A DNA stretch of 64,000 bases from Poa pratensis (Eukaryota > Streptophyta > Magnoliopsida > Poales > Poaceae): assembly GCA_947311845.1 (NCBI GenBank), contig CAMZMU010000071.1, forward strand, positions 19,222,181-19,286,180, read 5' to 3'. The notes under the pieces are model-generated. The model saw only the letters and a program-made list of their open reading frames with translations, was not told the DNA's origin and did not search any database. The position numbers and the translations under genes were made by a program. Each line of letters opens with the position of its first letter. Position 1 is the first letter of the stretch. Shown one piece after another: positions 31,334 to 41,228 of this stretch.

Positions 31334-32758
31334 ATGGCTTCCCACGCAGCGGCCTCCGCCGCCGCCGCCTTCTCTACCCGGGCGAACAGCCTCTCCCGCA
31401 TCTTTGCCTCCTCCTCACCAACCGTAAAACCACCGCCCAAGGACAAGCCAAGGATCAAGCGCTCGCCGACCCCGAAACGGTCCGCCGCCGATGCGGGCTC
31501 CATCGCGGACAAGAAGCCCCCGAAGCCCCTCGGCGCACAGCCTGCCGCCGACGCTCCTGAGTCCGACGCGGACCACAAGCTTCCGAAGCCCCTTAACCTG
31601 ATCCTCAAGAGCCTCCTCCGGCAGCGCAACCCCGACAAGCTGGTCGCCGAGTTCGTGGAAGCGTCGACCCTGTCGGCGCGCTTCCGCGACCGGCACCGCG
31701 TCTACGAGGTAGCCGTGGCCCGTCTCGCTTCCTTCGGCCGCAAAGACGCTGTCGAGGCCATCATCGACGCGCAGAAGCCTTTCCTCGAGGCCTCCACCGA
31801 GGGATTCGCCACGCGCCTCATCCGCCTCTACGGCCGGGCCTCCATGCCGTCCCACGCCGCCGCAATCTTTCATGAGCTTCCCGCGCACCATAAGTCCACC
31901 ATGACTTTCAACGCCGTCCTCGCCTCATACGCCGAAGCCGGGGAATTTGACGGCCTCGTCGCTGCATTCCAGGACATCCCAGCTTCCCACCCCTCGGTTG
32001 CCCCCAGTGTATACTCTTACAACATACTCATCCGCGCTCTGTGCCAGAAACCCGACCTCTCAGCTGCTCTTGATGCTGTCCCACTCATGGAGAAGCAAGG
32101 TGTCTCGCCTGACGTTATTACTTTCAACACGCTTTTGAATGGGTTCTACAACCTTGGCCGCATGGATGACGCTGAGCCACTATGGGATATGATGAAGGAG
32201 AGGAATTTGGAGCCAGACGCGAAGTGCTACAATGCGAAGCTGCGGTGTTTGGTTGCGGAAGGGAGGATTGAGGACGCAGTTGCTGTTGTTGAGAGTTTGG
32301 AGAAGGATGGGCCAAAGCCTGATACAGTGTCCTACAATGAGCTTATTCGAGGATATTGTAAAGCAGGGAGGTTACAGGATGCCAAGAAGCTGTATGATGA
32401 TTTGCTCAAAAATGAGTACACCCCCAATAAGGGGACATATGAAACTCTGGTGCCACGGCTTCTGGAGGCTGGAGAGCTAGATTGTGCACTGAGGTACTGC
32501 CATGATTTGGTTGGTGGTAAAGGGAAATGCAGGGTAGCGGTTGGTCTGCTGCAGGATGTAGTGGATGCATTGGTAGAGGCATCAAGGATGGAAGAAGCTA
32601 CTAACCTTGTTATGCTCGGGCGGAAGAAGTACTACCCTCGAAAGGGTTTGAGGATGCCAAGTACTACAGAAGACAATGAACCTGGAGTTGAAACTGATGA
32701 GGAAGAATCAATATCAGAAGAAAAGGAGAGTGAAGTGGAAGACGAGACTGAAAAATAA
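31334..32758 (+). CDS. P-type pentatricopeptide repeat protein, 474 aa, probably mitochondrial
   Basis: An intact single-exon gene. The ATG at 31,334 is chosen because it begins an Ala/Ser/Arg-rich, acid-free presequence (MASHAAASAAAAFSTRANSL) that looks like an organelle targeting peptide. A linker rich in Lys/Pro follows to about residue 85. Helical repeats run from about 88 to 430, with clear 35-residue P-type PPR motifs at about 225-260 (VYSYNILIRALC), 261-295 (VITFNTLLNGFY), 296-330 (AKCYNAKLRCLV), 331-365 (TVSYNELIRGYC) and 366-400 (KGTYETLVPRLL), plus weaker ones before 225. The tail from 445 is strongly acidic. No E, DYW or SMR domain. PPR proteins bind RNA in organelles. The short P-type layout recalls the mitochondrial PPR336-like group, some members of which are mitoribosome-associated; that assignment is inference. 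Confidence 0.9.
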   Translation: MASHAAASAAAAFSTRANSLSRIFASSSPTVKPPPKDKPRIKRSPTPKRSAADAGSIADKKPPKPLGAQPAADAPESDADHKLPKPLNLILKSLLRQRNPDKLVAEFVEASTLSARFRDRHRVYEVAVARLASFGRKDAVEAIIDAQKPFLEASTEGFATRLIRLYGRASMPSHAAAIFHELPAHHKSTMTFNAVLASYAEAGEFDGLVAAFQDIPASHPSVAPSVYSYNILIRALCQKPDLSAALDAVPLMEKQGVSPDVITFNTLLNGFYNLGRMDDAEPLWDMMKERNLEPDAKCYNAKLRCLVAEGRIEDAVAVVESLEKDGPKPDTVSYNELIRGYCKAGRLQDAKKLYDDLLKNEYTPNKGTYETLVPRLLEAGELDCALRYCHDLVGGKGKCRVAVGLLQDVVDALVEASRMEEATNLVMLGRKKYYPRKGLRMPSTTEDNEPGVETDEEESISEEKESEVEDETEK

Positions 32759-34540
32759 AGTTATTTGACGAGGATGTTCCTTCATAGGTCAGGCTTTGAT
32801 CTGTCACACTGATATAAGCCAAATTTTATCATGACCTGTTTTATCCAATTTATTCTCTTGTTTTGATAGAACAAAAAAGTGCAAGTTAATGTAGTCCTTA
32901 CACTGGTTTAATAAGGTAGTATTGTTTTATCGTTCCCAGTGCTGTAATGCCTATTGAAATATTTCGATCCATGTTAGATGAGACCCACAGGAAGTCTTTA
33001 TTGTTACTACAATATCTAGCTTGATGCTGATTTTCTTCATTGCATCGAAAAATTCATTTATGAATCTGCTATTTTGTGTATGGAAATATTCTTCAAATGC
33101 TGTGTATTTTATGAGTATTTTCATTTTGTGGCCCTTGATTATTCAAGTGTTAGCTCTGCAACCAAGCTAAACTTATACCTTCCTATTTGTTCATTCTTGT
33201 TGATTTAGTATTTTTCTCTTTGAAGCATGGACAATGCAAATGTATGACATACATGAAGTTAAAATTCCATTGATCAATTATCAGCTTCGATAGGAGTTTG
33301 TTAGGTTACTAGTTTGCTAAGTAGAGGTGGATTAGTTGTAGCTCCATCGCAGAATGGATTCATGACACCGTCAACTACTATTTTCATTTCCTGTAGTGAG
33401 ATTTGTCTTTTTCCCCCTTTTATGAACTGATCTTCATATTTGATCAGATAACAGGCCACTAGAGTTGTAAACCAAACAAGCACGAGCCATATGGATTAGG
33501 ATAGTTTGTGAACTATCTTTTTCTCACATCCAGATTCCTGCTTTCTACAAAGATGGTAAGGCTGGACCTTTAAATGTTGGAATATGTACATGGTGCACTG
33601 TAGCATTATCAATCTACTCGTTTGAGTAAAGGCTTTGCTTTTGTGACGAATTTACCCTTCAGTATGACTCCGCTAGGTTTTGAAACTTAGTATTTCTGGT
33701 AGGAGATGGTTACTTTCTGGGTGTTTTTCAGGTAGATGGTCATCATTTATCAGACATTTATTTGAGCAGTGGCACTTCTCTATGTATCCGAGCAATGAAG
33801 TGTTTTCTCAGTTCCTCTGATACCTAATGAGGTGTGTCTTTGTCAAGATATTATGGAGTGCAGGTTATTTTAATGTTTCCTTTTGTCATCTGGCTTTATC
33901 ATTCATGTATGATCAGTGTGAACTATGGGAATATACCAGCCATCTCAGGCCTTCCGCAGGTCAGTTTTACTGATCTTGATGTACAAAGGTCAATGCTTAC
34001 TGAAGCATCTTCTGTATCTATGAGGAATATCAAACATTTTGTCCTTAAGGCCATTCAGAGGTAACTCTCCTGACCTACAATGTCCAAAGCTTGTGATTTA
34101 GCAGTTTCCCTGTCTCTGTTAATTAATCATATCTAGTTTCTGTCACATATGAATTTAGCGTTCAGTTCATTTTGGGAACTTATCGCTTTCAATTTCATTG
34201 TTGAAGTTGTCAATTTAACACGTGGGAACCCAACTCCACTTATCCCCAAAAGACTTAGCAATACCCAGAACATAAGTTGTTACAATCTCCAAACCACAAC
34301 GACTTTTTACTCCCTTTTAGTGGTGCAGTGATGACGTAATCTGGTGTGTTGCTTTCTCTGCCGTCTGGTAGTTTTTTTAGATGTGATCTCTGGTAGGTTG
34401 ATTGCATATCTGCACGCAAGAACACTCTGGGCCCATCATGTGCCCTGCGTTCATTTAGCTTTGTCCTCCCGGACAGGTAGCCCTGAAACTAATCAAGCTA
34501 TGCTTATGCTTAGCTATTTGATGTTTTATAGAGAAGATTG
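32759..34540. other. 3' flank of the PPR gene, no coding sequence seen
   Basis: T-rich sequence that looks like a 3' untranslated region followed by intergenic DNA. The only notable frame (33,834-34,064) has no recognisable motif. Confidence 0.5.
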
Positions 34541-34749
34541 AAACCAAAGGGTTTTGCAGAGTACTGGGATCCAACCAGTTTGCAATACCGGGCTTACATC
34601 ATAAAAGCGAAACTCAGACGTGCTAAAACACTCAAACTTTTCCTTGTACTTGTCCTATTTTCTGCCAACACAATAATAACTCTAGGATAAAGCTTTTAAA
34701 AAGCAAAACTATCAAGATCACATAGCGCACAGACTGCCCCCTCCAGGAT

Positions 34750-36060
34750 GAAGCTTACACCACTAAAAGCAGAACACTCCCTTGAGTCTTGCAAGCAAGT
34801 AGAAAAGCATCAGGTGGGACGGCGTGAATGAGCTTACTTCCTCTTGCATTCACCCGTCGCCTAGTCAATGGCGTTTTGAGTCTTGGGATACCAGTGAGGG
34901 CGCCATTGCTGCAAAAGGGATAGTATACAGTAAATGGCATCAGCAGGGCGTTTCAAGACTTTACCTTCAAAAAATGTGTTTATATTCCTAATGGTCCAGA
35001 GAGACCACAATGCAGTTGCAATTTCAATCCAGTTGAGTTAAAAAAAAAATCTCGACTTCCATGTTTGGTTAACGCCAAAATTTCTAATACACCAAGGGTG
35101 CTTGCCATAGTAGGTCATCTCTGATCATTGACCACACAAACACAACCATTGGACATTGGAACATAGATTCAGAGTTTCACATTCCCCACACAACTGACAT
35201 TTACCATCAGTAGGACCATGCCTAGTGAGGATTTGCTCCCTGGTTTGTAGGCCATCATGAGTTACCTGCCATAGAAAGAACCAGATTTTCATGGGGATTT
35301 TCAATTTCGAAACTTTCTGCAAAACAGGCTCTGATACTCCCTCAGATGCAAGCCACCTGTGCACTGATTTAGTACTGTCTCCCCCATTTCCTCCCCTTAA
35401 AAGCCCACTTAATTCTGTCCGGATGGTCAGATAAAACAATATACTGAATCATATCCAGCATAGACTCTCATTGAACCATCTCCTCTCTCCCAAAAGAGCT
35501 CTTGAAAATAGTATTACAGGGATGAGAAGAATCATCATAATTGTCTCTCACAGAAGCATTTGCCCAGAACAACACTGGGAATCTGAATTTCGAGGAATGT
35601 CTCCAATCCACACATCATACCAAAATCTCTGTCCTTCCCCCATCGCCTACTATAGGAATTGACCCCCACTGAAACCACCTTTTGACACTTTGCTATGAAT
35701 TGAGAGCCCTTAGATTCATTCGAGAATGGATTCACCGTTAGGTACATATTTGTTCTTTAAGATTTGCAACCAAGGGCTGTGACTTGAGCTATTGAACGGT
35801 TTCCAAATCCACTTTACCAAGAAAGAAATGCTCATAAGCCCAGTATCAATGATGCCCAAACCCCCATAATCTGTTGGCCTGCATACAGGCTCTCACTTCA
35901 TCATCTGACATTTAAAAAATTGTGAGCACCCCACCCAAAAATAAAATCTCCCTCTTGACTTTATCCATTTCACTATCTGAACTTCTGCTACCAAATTAGC
36001 TATTAGATTTTCAGGACCACATTTTGCACGCAAGCTTCTTTTGCATCTCAAGACATGTGT
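34750..36060 (-). pseudogene. L1-type LINE relic (post-RT to C-terminal part), minus strand
   Basis: Fragments in several frames follow the LINE order on the minus strand. At 35,780-36,010 there is a VCRPTDYGGLGI-type post-RT segment. At about 35,600 a WGKDRDFGMMCGLETF segment appears (normally GFWEDVW-like). At 35,125-35,439 the zinc-binding region reads LKIPMKIWFFLWQVTHDGLQ and CQLCGECETLN. At 34,850-35,110 there is the ALWSLWTIRN-type C-terminal part. Stops and frameshifts are frequent, so it is old. Different in sequence from the LINE at 20,589. Confidence 0.75.
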
Positions 36061-37096
36061 CAGGAGATTTGGTCGCTTCTCTTGCCTATGTAGTACACAT
36101 ATTGTGTTTAGTTGCTAACTGTAGCTACTAGTGCCAGGAAAGAAGAACATCTGGATTTAGAACAAACTTTTGCTTGGACATTTGGCCACTTGTCTCGCTT
36201 AGTGCAAGTGCTGAACGGTTCCACTGTTGGTTTGGCCTGCCTCTGAAGTTTGAATGAACACTTGAGAGACTGCAGAGCGCTGATGGCATTCCGCCCACGC
36301 TCTTGCCTGAATGTCTGGAACCCCAATATGCAGCCGTGAGCACCCCGCCACTCCACCAGCCCATCCGCAGCAACAGGCCAATACTCATTGCACCTCATTT
36401 CCCCTCAGTCACAGTGCCGTGCCGAACAGACCAATACTCATTGCAGTTAAGCTGGGCAAAGAAGCAAGTAAACAAAGAGCAGAAGGCTATACTCCTACTC
36501 AGAGTTCCCCGCAGCAACAGTATAGCCGAGAAATTAGTCAAGGTGTGCCAAACTAGACGCCGACGGGGAGAGGAACGGCGACACAGAGTTTCATGGTCAA
36601 AGGAACAGAGATTAGTGCCATGCCAAGAAGTTAGCGCCTGTCCTGAACACGGTATTGCACCTAGTATTAAATATAGCTCTTGGCACTACGAGTAAAGATC
36701 CTTGGGATGGCTAATCGGGATTAAAACTTCACAAACACAGAAAGCGAGGCCTGGAGCTGTTCCATATAATCGTCACAGTCAGTTCTAGACCCTGTTGTTG
36801 GTCGTCCGGCTAGGACCGTGGCATCGAGTAGAGTACTAAGCCAGAGCAGTCTCTCTGTTTCAGGACTAACTTAACCTCCCTTTAGACAAGTTTGAAGGCT
36901 ATGCATGCGACATGTCACTCTTTTCTATATCACTGTGATTGTTCCAAGTAAACGAATACTCGTATGCTCCTGAGTAGGGAGCAATTCAAGTATTCAACCA
37001 CAGACTTTTGTCTCGCTTCTTTTCTGATTTGAAAATTTTCCACAGCTTGTTTTCCAATCCCACTTCAAAATTGGGCACCGCCGCCCAAGTGCAAAC
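36061..37096. other. Intergenic sequence, nothing recognised
   Basis: Overlapping short frames on both strands (for example 36,303-36,695) have no motif, no consistent codon bias and no start context. I do not call a gene. Confidence 0.5.
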
Positions 37097-37820
37097 TTTT
37101 TTTTTTTTTTTTTGAGAAGAAAACCTGCGTGTATTCAAAGATACGGAACGTACAAAGCAGAGTACAAGCGCAGGAAATACATGCAGGAACGAAATTCCAG
37201 AACAACGGCAAAGAAGCCGAACCACCATGAAGCCTGTCTCTCCCCTCCGTCGTCAGCATCGCCGGCGAAGACAGAGGAAGCAAGCCACCGCATCGCTCGG
37301 GGAAGTGAGCGTCTGAATGCCTGAAAAAACAAGTGTAGACCGTCGACAAGCGGCGGAGATTAAACGTTGAACGACCACCGGCCAAGGCGCTCGATCTTCC
37401 CCAACCAGCACCAGACGGCGCAGCAGCGCCCGTCCCGCACCGGAACCACCATCGATCCATCCTCCCTGCTCTGGATCTGATCCCAATCCGAAGCAGCTCC
37501 TGCAGAAGGTACTCGAAGGCTTGGCGGCGGCGCCGGAGCCAACCCCACCGCAGCGGAGGACAAGCCCAAGACAAAGAAACCTCCAACGACCTCGGCTCCT
37601 CCACCTTGCCGACGCCACCCAGGTACAAACCACCGCCCGATCCCACAGACTTTCTTGTTTTTCGATGAGAGCAAACTAACCGCAAATAGGAAACGAACAG
37701 TGACGTGCAGCCCCAACTTTCTTGTTTTTTCCATTGTACAGGATGCTCCAGCAGCCCAGCTGGTCCATCGCATCGCTCTGATGTATACTGTGGCTACAGA
37801 CGCCTTGACAAAAAAGAGCA
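37097..37820 (-). mobile_element. Retroposon 3' end on the minus strand (poly(A) tail plus GC-rich body)
   Basis: A run of 17 T (37,097-37,113) reads as a poly(A) tail on the minus strand, preceded there by GAATACACGCAGGTTTTCTT, which resembles 3' ends of grass L1 elements. The GC-rich sequence up to about 37,820 would be its body. No domain is recognisable and the 5' limit is a guess. Confidence 0.45.
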
Positions 37821-37823
37821 TTA

Positions 37824-38651
37824 GAGCATCTCTAGCAGTACCCGCAAAACGGCCGAACCCGCAAAATTCCGGCGAGTTTGCGGGTTTGGGGCCATTTTTT
37901 GGCTAGACCAGCGCCTGCATATTTGCATCGGCCCGCAAACGTTTTGCGGTGGCCCGTGAATCCGCACGGCCTACCCCTATTTATCTGGCTCCCCACCGCA
38001 TTTGCGGATTCAATCCCCAATCCCGCACCTCCTCCGGCGAGCAATCCGCCGTGTGCTCCGCCGTCTCCGACGAGAAATCTCGTGTCGCCGTCAACAGATC
38101 CGGTGACGCCGAGCCATGGCGCCGAAGCGGGAACCAGAGGCGGCGCTCCCCGGCGACGACCGGTTCGGCCGAGCCATGGCACGGAAGCGCCGCGCACGGA
38201 AGTACAGGCACGGCGGGTCGGTGCGCTGCGGCTTGCCGGAGTGTGACCGGCTCCGGAGGGAGCGGGAGCGGGAGATCATCAGTCATCTCCCGCCCGTCAT
38301 CGACCTCGTCTCCGACAAGGAGTGAAGCTCCTCCGCCGCTGCGTCGCCGCCGCGCCCGTGGCTCCGGTGAGGAGCAAATTTTGTGTAGTTCTAGGGTTTG
38401 GGCGGCGACGTGTAGTTCTAGGCTAGTATCTAGGGTTTGCATTTTGTGTACAAACAATGTTGCAATCTATCTGTGCAGAAGAACATCTATCTAGTTTGTT
38501 CCCGCGAAAATCTGCGTGTTGAATTTCAGATTTACAGTTTTGTTTGCGGGCTCTGTTCTTCGCGGCCCGATTTCTCGCGCAAGAACACGAAAAATCCGAC
38601 CCTTAAAATTGTTTTGGGGTTGGCCATTTGCGGGTACTGCTAGACATGCTC
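37824..38651. mobile_element. Non-autonomous PIF/Harbinger-type element (828 bp)
   Basis: Terminal inverted repeats GAGCATCTCTAGCAGTACCC... and ...GGGTACTGCTAGACATGCTC are bounded by the 3-bp duplication TTA (37,821-37,823 and 38,652-38,654). These are the hallmarks of the PIF/Harbinger group. No transposase motif (DDE) is inside. Confidence 0.85.
38116..38325 (+). CDS. Small ORF inside the Harbinger-type element, 69 aa
   Basis: The frame starts MAPKREPEAALPGDD and is very basic in the middle (RAMARKRRARKYRH), then has CGLPECDRLRRERERE and ends SDKE. It may be a captured gene fragment or a relic of an element-encoded protein. The GC-rich context makes a chance frame possible. Function unknown. 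Confidence 0.3.
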   Translation: MAPKREPEAALPGDDRFGRAMARKRRARKYRHGGSVRCGLPECDRLRREREREIISHLPPVIDLVSDKE

Positions 38652-39058
38652 TTAATGGCCCGTTCAGATGGCTGGCAGCGATCTGCTCGCCGCACCTGGG
38701 CGGGCAAATGATGAGATTTGCTCAGAAGTTCGCAGCAACTCGGCGCGATTTTGAAAACGAAGAGGTCAGATCACCAGAGCTGCCGAACAAATTTTGAAAT
38801 AAGAAATGGCCGAGTCTGATTCAGACTATATAGTATGCAAAAGTCAGATGGCATTGAAGAGAGCGGCGCCGGCGGCGCGCGGCAGATTTGAAACACGAGA
38901 TGGAATCGAATCCATTCAAAGACGACTACGCAAAAGTCAGAGAAACATGTGATACCACGAGACTTTTATAATACAACTCTGCATCTGTTTTTGTTTATTA
39001 ATTTGTTGAAGGGATCAGGTAAAAAAAAATGTTGAAGGGATGACCCTGTGCTTTAGGT

Positions 39059-39067
39059 GGAGCAGTA
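39059..39067. repeat. 9-bp target duplication GGAGCAGTA (left copy)
   Basis: Repeated exactly at 39,990-39,998 around the MITE. Confidence 0.88.
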
Positions 39068-39989
39068 GAGGAAATTGCACAAACCACCACTTATTGGTGC
39101 TAGTTTTGCAAAGAACACCTACTTTTGGGGTTCGTTGCTGAGAACACCTACTATTGGGGTAATCAGTTGCACATAGGTTTAATCTGGTGGTTGTCTTTGT
39201 TAACTGAATGCGGGGTCCCATTTGTAAGTGCCAATGCGGAAAATAAAACCGGCCACGCCAACCTCCTGGTCAAGAACAAAACAAAAAAATTACCATTTTT
39301 AATAGGCAAATAAAAACTGCCAATATCGCCTGAGCACCAAAACATTCAAACATTCATTCTTGCGGAGCCTGGTATCCTTGACCTGCGGTGGTACATCCTC
39401 ATCACCAGAACCTGATTGTTCACTGGAATGAGACTCGTATACAAGATCTTCAGTAAAAATCCGGTCCATCTTGGGCAGTCCAAAGTTGAGTCAAACTGGT
39501 TGTTCATGGGCCAATCTTGATGTGATTGCCTTTGATTCCTCGATGTACCAATCGGAAGGCCACTCCATGCGGCATTGGGGATTACTATTTATCTCCTTGG
39601 TACTGCCATTGCTGGTCTCCATGCTGCTTCTATATACAAAAATGATTATTTCACACCAAAAAATTGAATTTAGGATAAACAAGTTCGGCTCTCGAGTCAG
39701 ACTCGAGGACTCGAGATATGTTCGGCTCTTGTTTAGTTGGACCGGGCCTCTTCTTCCACCGTTTTTTTCTCTGGTTTTAATTAGGTGGCTGATGTGGCCG
39801 GTTTTTTTGCCACATGGACACTTACAAGCCGGACCTACTTGTCAGCAGTCGGATTAACAAAGACAAACACTAGATTAGACCTAGCTGCAACTTATTACCC
39901 CAATAGCAGGTGTTCTCTGCAACGAACCCCAAAAGTATGTGTTTTGCGCAAAAGTAGCACCAATAAGTGGTGGTTTGTGCAATTTCCTC
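39068..39989. mobile_element. Mutator-type MITE with long inverted repeats (922 bp)
   Basis: The ends GAGGAAATTGCACAAACCAC and its reverse complement continue as inverted repeats for about 138 bp at roughly 90% identity. A perfect 9-bp target duplication flanks it. Long TIRs with a 9-bp duplication point to the Mutator superfamily. No transposase frame inside. Confidence 0.87.
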
Positions 39990-39998
39990 GGAGCAGTA
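39990..39998. repeat. 9-bp target duplication GGAGCAGTA (right copy)
   Basis: Matches 39,059-39,067. Confidence 0.88.
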
Positions 39999-40049
39999 TA
40001 TACCTCACGAACCAGGAAGGTGCATTAACCATACAAGCATACGTACTCA

Positions 40050-40861
40050 AAGCATCTCCATAGGCACCCAAAGGTTAATTGGGGGTGTCGGATACGAAAA
40101 ACGGTCACACAGGCACCCTCAAGTGTCCGTCTTGACCCGATTTTTGACCGGCACCCCCGAGCAAGTCTCCAAAGTTGAAGGCGGACTCTGGGCTGTCAGA
40201 CAGCATGTAGACATGCCTGCATGCCGCCACAGATGGGTGGGCCCCACATGTCATCCGCACACCAGTCACGTCGTGGCTGTAATGGCGGATCAGCCTTTCG
40301 AACTGGCACAGCCAGCCCAGCATGGGGAAGGTGTGTCGCTGAAATTAAACTGGCACGTCTCCCGCCCATGGGTTCCCGCATGTGCCATCGTTTTACCGCC
40401 GTCTCCCGCCTTGCTTTCCCGCCCAGTCGACGGCTATAAGAAGCCCGTCGTGTGGTCGCTTCTCACAACGCTCTCCCCCCTCGCCATCAAACACAAGCCC
40501 AACACTCTGCCGTCGACAACCTGCCACGCCGCCTAGCCACCCTCACCTAGGCCGCGCGCCGCCGTTCCTCGTTGGGGGAGCCAAATCCTCCGTAGAAAGA
40601 GAGTGGCGTCGAGTGACCGGAGGATGAGGAGGAAGCGGAACCGCCGCTATATAGTTTAGTTTTAATTTAAGTCTAAATTAGTTGTAATTTAAATTTTAGT
40701 TTATATTTTATTGTAATGTATCACATTACAATGAAATCTTGTTTTTTGTTCATAATTTATAAATTCAGCCAAATTCGAAATTTTGGTTTGCGGAGTGTTG
40801 GTGTGGGCAGGACCCAGAATTTGCCAGAGGCTAAATTTCCGGTGTGCCGGTGGAGATGCTC
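40050..40861. mobile_element. Second PIF/Harbinger-like non-autonomous element (812 bp)
   Basis: Imperfect inverted ends AAGCATCTCCATAGGCAC and GTGCCGGTGGAGATGCTC, with TCA on both sides (40,047-40,049 and 40,862-40,864). TCA differs from the usual TWA target, so the call is a little weaker. The AT-rich right half (TTTAGTTTTAATTTAAG-type) is common in such grass elements. Confidence 0.7.
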
Positions 40862-41228
40862 TCATAGGGTCATACCTCTCGATGCAGCTTCACCAGGTAT
40901 CAACAGATGCTCTGATAGGCTGCGATCATGCGACAAGGGGTAAATACAAAACACAGGCGGAGCACGTAACAAAAGTAAATCGTTGGTATCCACCGATGTC
41001 GTGTAGTGAATACTGAGCAGTGACCACTGACCACTCGGAAAATGGTGAAGCAACAGGCCAACAGCTCTCACACACGTGAAGGTACATTCAGAGAAATATG
41101 CACAAACGCATCGGGCTGATGCTAGCAGCTAAGTGTTAAGTATATAGCTCGTGCAAACGTTAAGAGTGGCAACCGAGAAAGACGCACAGCGAAAAAGAAT
41201 GGTTAATTACTCGATTAGTAGCTCTCGA

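Noticed and set aside
33834..34064. 76-codon frame downstream of the PPR gene
   Set aside because: No motif, no codon bias, within T-rich 3' flank.
36303..36695. 130-codon plus-strand frame
   Set aside because: Overlaps equally long minus-strand frames, lacks any recognisable motif and has no gene context.
37065..37821. Long minus-strand frames next to the poly(T) tract
   Set aside because: Several phases are open together because of GC-rich composition; no domain.
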